Virus record (IMG/VR): IMGVR_UViG_3300047200_000344
Span: 1 to 22,714 of that record
Reading direction: 5' to 3' (one strand)
DNA from: a virus
Length of the DNA: 22,714 nucleotides
Shown here: positions 14,681 to 19,629 of the stretch, piece by piece
Numbering within the stretch: the first letter of the stretch is position 1
Layout of the letters: every line of letters begins with the position of its first letter
The notes under the pieces: model-generated
Seen by the model: only the letters and a program-made list of their open reading frames with translations
The model's database searches: none
Told to the model about the DNA's origin: nothing
Made by a program: the position numbers and the translations under genes

Positions 14681-15076
14681 ATGCGTATCATTCCGACTCA
14701 ATATGCAGCTTGCGACACACTCCGCGACGCGTATGCGGATGGCTGGAACGCCGGTCATGGTATCGCTTGCCACAACGTGCCGCAGCTTGGCGCGAAGTTG
14801 TGGCTGGAAAGCGAGTGGCACAATGTGGTGGTGGATGCTGACAACGTGCGCGAAATCCACGAATCGCTTTGCTTTGAGGCCGAGAATAACGGACGCCAAT
14901 ATTCACCTTTTGAACACACTGCGCACCGCTTCAATTCTCTTGGCGAGGGTGATGAAGCAACGCCATCCGCATGGGAAGCATGGGAGGCGTATGACGCCGG
15001 CGTTTGCGACGCTATCCATGCCGATTTGGCGACATATGCGGATGAACACTACGGAATCGAAAGCGCGGAGGCTTAA
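14681..15076 (+). CDS. Hypothetical acidic protein (131 aa)
   Basis: 131 residues, acidic. Segments include MRIIPTQYAACDTLRDAYAD, WLESEWHNVVVDADNVREIH, SLCFEAENNGRQYSPFEHTA, and a C-terminal helix-rich acidic part (SAWEAWEAYDAGVCDAIHAD, then TYADEHYGIE). The middle EAENNGRQYSPFE with preceding strands is reminiscent of small proteins carried by many proteobacterial phages and plasmids, but I cannot name the family. GGGATAGGA lies 7-15 nt upstream of the ATG. The net negative charge and size would suit a DNA-mimic or inhibitor protein, which is speculation. The next gene starts 2 nt after the stop. Confidence 0.65.
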   Translation: MRIIPTQYAACDTLRDAYADGWNAGHGIACHNVPQLGAKLWLESEWHNVVVDADNVREIHESLCFEAENNGRQYSPFEHTAHRFNSLGEGDEATPSAWEAWEAYDAGVCDAIHADLATYADEHYGIESAEA

Positions 15077-15078
15077 TC

Positions 15079-15273
15079 ATGTTAACGCAAGCACAGCACT
15101 ATGAAATGGCGCGGCGTAAGATTGCTTCGCTTAATGACGCTTTCATGGAATTGGTGAACCATGCCACTAATCCTATGACGCGCGAGGATTTACAATCTCT
15201 CATTGCACGCCGCCCTAACGTGTATGGGCGCTTCGCTGGATTCCTAGACACACTACCACAGCGCGATAGCTGA
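15079..15273 (+). CDS. Hypothetical helical protein (64 aa)
   Basis: 64 residues, helical: MLTQAQHYEMARRKIASLND, AFMELVNHATNPMTREDLQS, LIARRPNVYGRFAGFLDTLP. GGAGG overlaps the end of the upstream gene and sits about 8 nt before the ATG, so translation is coupled. No conserved domain is recognised. It is followed by a 75-nt gap containing a strong hairpin. Confidence 0.65.
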   Translation: MLTQAQHYEMARRKIASLNDAFMELVNHATNPMTREDLQSLIARRPNVYGRFAGFLDTLPQRDS

Positions 15274-15274
15274 C

Positions 15275-15320
15275 AATCCGGCAAGGCGGGGTTGCGTTGC
15301 AGCCTGCGCTTTGCCCGATT
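15275..15320 (+). other. Long hairpin in intergenic gap
   Basis: AATC-C-GGCAAGGCG (15275-15288) pairs with CGCTTTGCC-C-GATT (15307-15320), giving about 13 bp interrupted by a C-C mismatch and one G-U pair, with an 18-nt loop. No T-run follows. It may attenuate or stabilise the transcript entering the gene at 15349. Confidence 0.4.
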
Positions 15321-15348
15321 GCCATAACGGCACTCGATTAGGGAAAGA

Positions 15349-15627
15349 ATGGACATGAACAACATTAAGACATTAGCTAGCGTTAAGCGCGCCTTGCGTG
15401 ACGGCTATGCTTGGCCGGGCGGGTATCCGCTTTATATCGTCATGGCAGATGGGGAGGCGCTTTCCATCGCGGCCGCGCGGTCTGAATGGCGCAATATCTG
15501 CCATTCCACGCTGCACCGTTCGCGCGATGGATGGCAGGCTGCTGGCGTGGATATCAATTGGGAGGATACGTCACTGTATTGCGCCCACACCGGCGAGCCT
15601 ATCGAATCCGCATATGGGGAGGTTTGA
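15349..15627 (+). CDS. Conserved hypothetical protein of mobile elements (92 aa)
   Basis: 92 residues. The pattern LASVKRALRDGYAWPGGYPL, YIVMADGEALSIAAARSEWRN, DGWQAAGVDINWEDTSLYCA, HTGEPIESAYGE is one I associate with small proteins carried on proteobacterial phages and plasmids: helix, PGGYP.Y.V..DGE.LS strand, then a W...G.DINWED..LYC.HTG motif with two Cys/His-type residues. The pair C (LYCAHTG) and H could bind metal, but this is uncertain. AGGGAAAGA immediately precedes the ATG. Function is unknown in the family as far as I know. Confidence 0.65.
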   Translation: MDMNNIKTLASVKRALRDGYAWPGGYPLYIVMADGEALSIAAARSEWRNICHSTLHRSRDGWQAAGVDINWEDTSLYCAHTGEPIESAYGEV

Positions 15628-15630
15628 ACC

Positions 15631-16008
15631 ATGACAATATCACTGGATACCGCCGCGGCATTGCGGGCTGAATTGAACCAACAAATGCAAGCTGGCGCGC
15701 ATGAGGCGGTTGTTGCGGCGTTGGGCGCTGCGCTGCGCATGGCAGAGGGGGGCGGCATGATGCTGCAAGCCATTGTGACCAAATATCACGGCCCGACAAA
15801 CCATCGGGGATCGCGCATATCCGCCAAGGTAGAAGCCGGGCGCATTAGCGTGTCCTATGACCATGCCTTGAACGCCAGCGACAACCATAAGGCGGCGGCG
15901 CAAGCATTGGCCGATAAGATGGGCTGGACGGTTGCAGCGGGCTATCCGGCGCTTGTTGGCGGGGCCTTGCCTGGCAATGCGGGCTATTGCTTTGTGATGG
16001 GGGGCTGA
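15631..16008 (+). CDS. Conserved hypothetical protein with extra N-terminal segment (125 aa)
   Basis: The C-terminal 83 residues (MLQAIVTKYHGPTNHRGSRI, AKVEAGRISVSYDHALNASD, KAAAQALADKMGW, GGALPGNAGYCFVMGG) match a small-protein pattern widespread on proteobacterial plasmids and phages (Y.GPTN.RGSRI.A...G.....YDH.LN). The first 42 residues (MTISLDTAAALRAELNQQMQ..) are a helical Ala-rich extension not expected for that pattern. An internal ATGATG at 15757-15762, preceded by AGAGGGGGG, offers a separate start for the core. Hence either a fusion or two products from one frame. The biochemical role is not known. Confidence 0.65.
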   Translation: MTISLDTAAALRAELNQQMQAGAHEAVVAALGAALRMAEGGGMMLQAIVTKYHGPTNHRGSRISAKVEAGRISVSYDHALNASDNHKAAAQALADKMGWTVAAGYPALVGGALPGNAGYCFVMGG

Positions 16009-16010
16009 CA

Positions 16011-16229
16011 ATGATCGAGACATGCAATTGGTCGTTTGACGTCGGGTATTTCGAGCTCGGCTATTGGGCTGAGGATTACGAGCCTGCATTCAGCGGGCCG
16101 GACGGCTGGTATATCTATGAGCGCGGCCAGCCTGTTGTGGGGCCTTTTGACAGCAAACAAGCCGCGGCTTTGGAATTGCGCACCATGCTGCGTGACCTGG
16201 CGCGCTATGAGAGGGAAGCCGCACAATGA
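16011..16229 (+). CDS. Hypothetical acidic/aromatic protein (72 aa)
   Basis: 72 residues, starting MIETCNWSFDVGYFELGYWA; the ATG lies 2 nt past the previous stop with GGGGGG upstream. Rich in Trp, Tyr and Phe, acidic, with strands FELGYWAEDYEPAF and DGWYIYERGQPVVGPFDSKQ, then a helix AAALELRTMLRDLARYEREA. The central GW.IY..GQPVVGPFDSKQAA resembles short single-domain proteins of phages whose role is unknown. The stop overlaps the next start by 4 nt (ATGA), so it belongs to the translationally coupled chain. Confidence 0.65.
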   Translation: MIETCNWSFDVGYFELGYWAEDYEPAFSGPDGWYIYERGQPVVGPFDSKQAAALELRTMLRDLARYEREAAQ

Positions 16230-16480
16230 CTGAAGCCGAACACATCGCCCACGCCGCGCAGATGGAAAGCGCGGCTATGGCTGCGAGGGAAGATAGATTG
16301 CTACAGAGGGAGGAGCAATTGCTTGAAGCTCTATCCACCATGGCAAATTTCGTTTGCATTGCCATGGGCCATATGCCTGACGAAGAGCGGATAGGCTACG
16401 GCAACCCGCGCAAAATGGCTCAGTGGCATTTTAATTTCGTTATGGACATTCTTACGAAAGCGAAAGGGGCCGCACAATGA
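16226..16480 (+). CDS. Hypothetical helical protein (84 aa)
   Basis: 84 residues, helical. A charged coiled-coil-like segment (AMAAREDRLLQREEQLLEAL, about 18-37) is followed by a hydrophobic stretch (STMANFVCIAMGHMP) and a C-terminal helix (RKMAQWHFNFVMDILTKAKG). ATGA overlaps couple it to both neighbours. No recognised family. It stands directly before a tiny membrane protein and so could be part of a small membrane-associated module. Confidence 0.65.
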   Translation: MTEAEHIAHAAQMESAAMAAREDRLLQREEQLLEALSTMANFVCIAMGHMPDEERIGYGNPRKMAQWHFNFVMDILTKAKGAAQ

Positions 16481-16560
16481 CCATGCTCAAAACCCTGGCC
16501 GAGGGGCTGGCATTTCTTGTGCTGCTAGGCGGCACCTGTTTCTTGGTGGTGGTGCTATGA
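16477..16560 (+). CDS. Tiny single-pass membrane protein (27 aa)
   Basis: MTMLKTLAEGLAFLVLLGG continues TCFLVVVL: 27 residues with one strongly hydrophobic stretch from about residue 11 to the end, N-terminal Lys inside by the positive-inside rule. Its ATG and TGA each overlap a neighbour by 4 nt (ATGA), which supports translation. Such miniature membrane proteins before an endolysin may assist lysis, but the length is below that of a usual holin. The function is unproven. Confidence 0.55.
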   Translation: MTMLKTLAEGLAFLVLLGGTCFLVVVL

Positions 16561-16715
16561 GCGGCAAAGCATTGGCCGATTGCGAAGATGCGGCGGAGGC
16601 TCGCGCGGCGGGTTATAGCACCACTGAATGGCTACGCTCGCGCTCGCTCGCCTGGCATTTGGAGCGAATCAAGCGCGAGGCTACTCTGTATGGGCATGTG
16701 TGGGGCTTGGAGTGA
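16557..16715 (+). CDS. Hypothetical small protein (52 aa)
   Basis: 52 residues, charged and helical: MSGKALADCEDAAEARAAGY, STTEWLRSRSLAWHLERIKR, EATLYGHVWGLE. Overlaps on both ends (ATGA upstream, GTGA downstream) place it in a coupled chain of four tiny genes leading to the endolysin. No domain is recognised. Confidence 0.6.
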   Translation: MSGKALADCEDAAEARAAGYSTTEWLRSRSLAWHLERIKREATLYGHVWGLE

Positions 16716-16942
16716 TACTGCCCACGCGCAAGCTAGTGACAACCGCGGCCGGGCTGGCGATAGCGTCATGCCTGGCCGCAAGCTATTTATGGTGGAACGA
16801 TGATAGACGAAAAGCTCCTCACCGGCCTAGGCTGGATTGCGCCGGCTATGTGGGCGCCCATCCTAGAGGAACACATGGCGCGCGGCGGTATGACCGGCAA
16901 GCCTATCCGTGCGGCAATGGCGCTGGCCAATTTCGGGCATGA
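16712..16942 (+). CDS. Possible small lipoprotein/membrane protein overlapping endolysin
   Basis: A GTG overlaps the previous stop by 4 nt and opens 76 residues. The N-terminus MILPTRKLVTTAAGLAIASC has a basic start, hydrophobic core and an IASC lipobox-like end, then AASYLWWNDDRRK; the rest is Arg/Pro/Gly-rich (RGTHGARRYDRQAY). The last 48 codons run in a different frame over the beginning of the endolysin. A lipoprotein upstream of and overlapping an endolysin suggests a spanin-type role, but the C-terminal part may be a shadow of the endolysin's GC-rich code. If only the signal part is real, the gene is a remnant. Confidence 0.35.
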   Translation: MILPTRKLVTTAAGLAIASCLAASYLWWNDDRRKAPHRPRLDCAGYVGAHPRGTHGARRYDRQAYPCGNGAGQFRA

Positions 16943-17432
16943 AACCAATGGCGGCCGGCGGCTTATCGAAAGCCTAGACTACAGCCCTGACCGCCTGGCC
17001 GCCGTGTTTGGTGCTCGGGCCACTACGCGCGCGCTCGATGCCTGCCGCCGCGTGGGCCATCCGGCGGACCAAAAGGCCATTGCCAATGAGGTTTACGGTG
17101 GCGATTGGGGCCAGCGGAACCTTGGCAATAAGCTGCCCGGTGACGGCTTTGCTTACAGGGGGCGGGGCCTAATCCAGCTAACAGGGCGATGGTCATATGC
17201 GCGCGTGGCCGCCGTGCTCGGGAAAGAGCTCACCGACGAATGGGTGGACAGCATCGGCACGCCGGCCGGCGCGGCGGAATCCGCTTGCGTATGGTGGTCG
17301 CGCATGGGCCTTAATTTTGTGGCTGACAGCGGGGATCTAGCCAAGCTGCGCAAAGCGGTAAACGGCGGCCAGGTTGGGCTTGAAGATGTGAAGCACCGCT
17401 ATGACCAGGCCCGCGCGTTGCTGGTTGGTTAG
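16800..17432 (+). CDS. Endolysin, glycoside hydrolase family 19 (chitinase-like muramidase)
   Basis: 210 residues. The GH19 hallmarks are plain: ANFGHETNG with the catalytic Glu at about residue 48, RRLIESLDYSPDRLAAVFG, a WGQRNLGNKLPGDGFAYRGRG segment and the signature GRGLIQLTGRWSYARV (about 119-134). Phage proteins of this family cut peptidoglycan sugar chains at the end of infection. No signal peptide is visible, so release needs a holin; the holin-like gene lies far away in the leftward operon. The ATG is only weakly served by GGTGGA, and the start lies inside an out-of-frame small ORF. The C-terminus ends 19 aa after the VKHRYDQARALLVG helix region typical for this group. Confidence 0.88.
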   Translation: MIDEKLLTGLGWIAPAMWAPILEEHMARGGMTGKPIRAAMALANFGHETNGGRRLIESLDYSPDRLAAVFGARATTRALDACRRVGHPADQKAIANEVYGGDWGQRNLGNKLPGDGFAYRGRGLIQLTGRWSYARVAAVLGKELTDEWVDSIGTPAGAAESACVWWSRMGLNFVADSGDLAKLRKAVNGGQVGLEDVKHRYDQARALLVG

Positions 17433-17459
17433 CGTGTCGCTTGCATGCATGTGTCGCAA

Positions 17460-17486
17460 CCGTCACAAGTCGCGCAACCCGTCACA
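17460..17486. repeat. Paired CCGTCACA motif after endolysin
   Basis: CGCAACCGTCACA and CGCAACCCGTCACA stand 19 bp apart (CCGTCACA at 17460-17467 and 17479-17486). The same core is tandem at 14016-14033 and inverted before the RHH gene at about 19641-19656, where GTTGCGAC/GTCGCAAC is also shared. Probable regulator binding sites. Confidence 0.45.
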
Positions 17487-17524
17487 GTAGCAGCGCGCCA
17501 TTTCCCTAAGGTTTGCAAGGGTTT

Positions 17525-17544
17525 ACGGGCCTGCGCTTGCCCGT
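17525..17544 (+). terminator. Weak terminator-like hairpin after endolysin
   Basis: ACGGGC-CTGCGCTT-GCCCGT is a perfect 6-bp stem with an 8-nt loop 92 nt after the endolysin stop, followed only by TTTCGCG, so termination would be weak or protein-assisted. The rest of 17433-17616 contains C-runs (CCCCCCC, CCCCCC) and no credible gene; a 94-codon leftward frame there has no ribosome site. Confidence 0.35.
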
Positions 17545-17616
17545 TTCGCGCGCCATTCCCCCCCTTGCATCCCCCCTGTTTTTGCCCGCTAGGGCTATAA
17601 ATAGGGGGGTTGTAGA

Positions 17617-17683
17617 CTAGACGATTGTAAGCACGACGCACGTAAGCACTACGATCGTCTAGGACGTGATAACGTATATATAA
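17617..17683. repeat. Inverted repeat enclosing direct repeats, with shared AT-rich 14-mer
   Basis: CTAGACGAT (17617-17625) and ATCGTCTAG (17654-17662) form a perfect 9-bp inverted repeat. Inside it GTAAGCACGACG and GTAAGCACTACG are 15-bp-spaced direct repeats (17627 and 17642). Immediately right lies ATAACGTATATATA (17669-17682), identical to 13465-13478. The composite looks like a protein-binding or recombination site; as leftward RNA it could fold into a hairpin. Confidence 0.5.
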
Positions 17684-17686
17684 GAT

Positions 17687-17703
17687 TGCAAGAACCGTGC
17701 CAG
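17687..17703 (-). promoter_or_regulatory. Sigma-54-type (-24/-12) promoter consensus, copy 1
   Basis: On the minus strand this reads CTGGCACGGTTCTTGCA, matching the published sigma-54 consensus YTGGCACGrNNNTTGCW at every defined position: GG of the -24 and GC of the -12 elements are 10 bp apart. Predicted start of a leftward RNA is near 17676, entering non-coding DNA and the 17617-17662 inverted repeat. No activator site is identified. Confidence 0.5.
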
Positions 17704-17715
17704 TCGTAGGCATGC

Positions 17716-17750
17716 AAAAGGGGCCTTCCTGAATGACCAGAAAAGCCCCT
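17716..17750 (-). terminator. Second leftward Rho-independent terminator
   Basis: In the leftward RNA, AGGGGC-TTTTCTG pairs with CAGGAAG-GCCCCT (13 pairs, two of them G-U) around a 6-nt loop and is followed by UUUU. On the opposite strand the G-U pairs become C-A mismatches, so the structure is built for leftward transcription. It backs up the terminator at 17785-17826. Confidence 0.65.
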
Positions 17751-17751
17751 A

Positions 17752-17768
17752 TGCAAGAACCGTGCCAG
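17752..17768 (-). promoter_or_regulatory. Sigma-54-type (-24/-12) promoter consensus, copy 2
   Basis: An identical 17-bp copy of CTGGCACGGTTCTTGCA, 65 bp from copy 1 and in the same orientation. Its predicted start near 17741 falls in the left arm of the second terminator hairpin. Copies 1 and 2 bracket that hairpin. Whether they are promoters or another protein's binding sites needs experiment. Confidence 0.45.
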
Positions 17769-17784
17769 ACTAGGGATTGGCGGC

Positions 17785-17826
17785 AAAAAAAGCCTTCGCA
17801 AAGCCCGCGGGCGTCACACTGCGAAG
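17785..17826 (-). terminator. Leftward Rho-independent terminator of methyltransferase operon
   Basis: In leftward RNA, CUUCGCA (17826-17820) pairs with UGCGAAG (17800-17794), with an inner GCCCGCGGGC palindrome, followed by GGC and seven U (17791-17785). The methyltransferase stop codon (17814-17816) lies inside the loop region, so coding and terminator overlap. Confidence 0.75.
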
Positions 17827-18311
17827 CGCCGCGCGCTCGGGGCTAGGCGGTAGTTTGTGCATCTTGCTTCCCTCACTCGCTTCCACCGGGCGCTTGGGGG
17901 GGGCGTGAAGTGGCCCCATAGCAGTGTGCGCTTAGTGTAGGGATCACCATACTCTGAGGGGTCGAAAGCCATGCGAGGCTCGCCTAGGTATCGCTTCAGC
18001 CGGCCAATGGGATTCTCAAGCACCCACCATTGTGGGCGATGCACTGCGATAATCCGCATACAGGCATCAACCACAGCCAGGCCTTCTAGAATGGCCGCCT
18101 CGCCCTTGCTCTCCCAATATCGCGCGCCGCTGGCGGAGAAATGGGTGCATGGCGGGGCTGCTAGAACCCCGCGCACTGGGAACGGCAACGCCTCAAACAG
18201 TCTGACATCGCCGCCCCGCTTTATATCCACCTGCACAACGTCATAGCCGGCGTCCCGGTAGGGCTGAGACCATGACCCCGTATAATCGCACAGGCTCAAG
18301 ATGGTCATCAT
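17814..18311 (-). CDS. Small cytosine-5 DNA methyltransferase-like protein without visible target-recognition domain
   Basis: 165 residues. Motif I-like ILSLCDYTGSWSQPYRDAGY, motif II-like VVQVDIKRG, the catalytic-loop type AAPPCTHFSASGARYW (Pro-Cys at 54-55) and WWVLENPIGRL (ENP in place of ENV) are all present, followed by DPYTKRTLLWG. Full C5 methyltransferases exceed 300 residues with a target-recognition domain and motifs IX-X; those are absent here. Proteins of this short type are common in phages and mobile elements and may methylate or merely bind DNA. It overlaps the upstream gene by 4 nt and is last in its operon, ending inside a terminator. Confidence 0.75.
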   Translation of the reverse strand: MMTILSLCDYTGSWSQPYRDAGYDVVQVDIKRGGDVRLFEALPFPVRGVLAAPPCTHFSASGARYWESKGEAAILEGLAVVDACMRIIAVHRPQWWVLENPIGRLKRYLGEPRMAFDPSEYGDPYTKRTLLWGHFTPPPSARWKRVREARCTNYRLAPSARRFAV

Positions 18312-19027
18312 TCGTTGCGCAGCTTCGCAAGCCGCACCCGCGCCGCCTCGGCATAGCTGCCGCCGCTGTCGATCACGCGCTGGTAACCGGCCATCAAAGC
18401 TCCGAGCGATACCGGCGCCGCCCTATCCGCGCGCTCTGGCCGCATCCGGTGCTCTCTCTCGGCAATGGCGGCTTTCATTTGGTCGATCATTTCGCGCGTT
18501 TTGGCATCATCAATCGCCTTTTGTTCCGGTGATAGGTCAGTGAACGTGACCTTTTGGGGAGCCTCTGGGGGCTTCCGCCGCGCGATCCGCTCCATCGCCA
18601 GCACCTTCGAGAAAAGCCGATTAGCCTCTGGCTGCACAACGGCCAGCACCTCGCTCGCGCTAGGCCAAAACTTGCTCGCGCGTGCCAGGTCAAGCAAAGC
18701 ATCCTCGGTAAAAGCCTGCGCCGGAATCCTCGCGCAAGCCTTTGCAACCGCGGAGGCCCATACGGCACTTTCCCGCGCGCTGGGCGGGTTGGAGAAGCCC
18801 GCGTGGATAGGTGCCACCCAGGACAGCACGAAGGGGCCTGTAGGCGGCGCAAAAGAGGCTCTAGCCTGCCGTGCGGCCTTATCAGCCTCCGCTATAAGAG
18901 AGGGGGCCAGAGCCTGCGCCGAGAAATCCCCGGGCGCGCTGGAAGCCTCTCTCCGCTGCTCATCCGCCACGGCCAGGCTAAGGGGCTGCGAAAGCGTCGG
19001 CATACGCCTGACTGCAATGTCACTCAT
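18308..19027 (-). CDS. Hypothetical replication-operon protein (239 aa)
   Basis: 239 residues. The N-terminal 60 are Ala/Ser-rich and likely disordered. A helical core follows (ARESAVWASAVAKACARIPA, ALLDLARASKFWPSASEVLA, then ANRLFSKVLAMERIARRK), and a charged region (EQKAIDDAKTREMIDQMKAA, IAEREHRMRPERADRA). The FWPSASEVLAVV segment resembles pieces of phage helicase-loader-type proteins, and gene order after a replication-type protein is like lambda O-P, so a helicase loader is possible. I cannot confirm it from sequence. It starts 8 nt inside the end of the small membrane-protein gene and overlaps the methyltransferase start by 4 nt. Confidence 0.65.
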   Translation of the reverse strand: MSDIAVRRMPTLSQPLSLAVADEQRREASSAPGDFSAQALAPSLIAEADKAARQARASFAPPTGPFVLSWVAPIHAGFSNPPSARESAVWASAVAKACARIPAQAFTEDALLDLARASKFWPSASEVLAVVQPEANRLFSKVLAMERIARRKPPEAPQKVTFTDLSPEQKAIDDAKTREMIDQMKAAIAEREHRMRPERADRAAPVSLGALMAGYQRVIDSGGSYAEAARVRLAKLRNE

Positions 19028-19133
19028 CGCCCCATTCCTTCATCACTGCCCGCCAGGACGCCGCCACAACGACCAGCCCGGCTATCAGCGCCCCTATGCA
19101 CCCGGCCATGAAAAGCCCTGCTATTGTCCACAT
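19020..19133 (-). CDS. 37-aa single-pass membrane protein
   Basis: The start is the ATG at 19133, which overlaps the stop of the upstream gene (TAATG); a longer frame reaching back to 19340 would overlap that gene for 200 nt and is rejected. The product MWTIAGLFMAGCIGALIAGL then VVVAASWRAVMKEWGDE has one long hydrophobic helix (about 3-26) and a charged tail. Its stop overlaps the next gene's start. Miniature membrane proteins in phage replication operons are common and mostly uncharacterised; a role in superinfection exclusion or membrane anchoring is guesswork. Confidence 0.6.
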   Translation of the reverse strand: MWTIAGLFMAGCIGALIAGLVVVAASWRAVMKEWGDE

Positions 19134-19612
19134 TAAAACATCTCCTCCGCGCTGGATTCCACGATGGGCTGCACGCGGCGGGCTAGGTCTTCCCGGTTGC
19201 CCACGGCTAGGTCTTTCGGCTGGAAAAGCCCAGCCCAGCCATTCTCTATGCTCTGCTGGATAACCGCCCGCGGGTCCGCACCCTGCTGCCAATAGGTTTC
19301 CAACCGCGCGATGGACAGTTTTTTCGCGTGCGCCGTCCAAGCCTTGCCGCTCTTAGCCTGGCGATACATGTCCCACTCAATCCACGCATCAACCGGAATG
19401 CAAGACGGTATTTCCAGCGTGGCGACAGGCTTAGAAACCCGCTGCACCGCCCGCTTGGGCTGCACGGCGCTGCCGAAAATCTCCCCCTTCAGCCCCTCTT
19501 CCAGCAATTTCCGGCCTACGCGGCTGCGGCTGTGCTCTGTGCGGCGGCAGATAGCGTCAATAGCCTCGGCTACTTCCAAAGGCACGCGGATAGGTATGGT
19601 TACGCTTGACAT
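19133..19612 (-). CDS. Ribbon-helix-helix protein with replication-protein-type C-terminus
   Basis: 159 residues; the ATG at 19612 has AAAGGAC just upstream and begins MSSVTIPIRVPLEVAEAIDA. Residues 1-45 look like an RHH fold: strand VTIPIRV, helix PLEVAEAIDAICRR, turn, helix SRSRVGRKLLEEGLKG. The C-terminal part (AKKLSIARLETYWQQG, ADPRAVIQQSIENGWAGLFQ) has the ..GADP..VI..SI.NGW.GLF pattern common at the end of phage replication initiators. So it may be a DNA-binding protein that starts replication or represses its own promoter. The divergent control region lies directly upstream, with TGTGACG motifs. Confidence 0.7.
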   Translation of the reverse strand: MSSVTIPIRVPLEVAEAIDAICRRTEHSRSRVGRKLLEEGLKGEIFGSAVQPKRAVQRVSKPVATLEIPSCIPVDAWIEWDMYRQAKSGKAWTAHAKKLSIARLETYWQQGADPRAVIQQSIENGWAGLFQPKDLAVGNREDLARRVQPIVESSAEEMF

Positions 19613-19629
19613 GTGTGTCCTTTCGTTAC

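Noticed and set aside
17429-17713. 94-codon leftward frame after the endolysin
   Set aside because: No ribosome site, low-complexity and Cys/Gly-rich, overlaps the sigma-54-type site and inverted repeat; treated as non-coding.
18465-19136. 223-codon rightward frame opposite the 239-aa gene
   Set aside because: Shadow of a leftward Ala-rich gene that has 4-8 nt overlaps with its neighbours.
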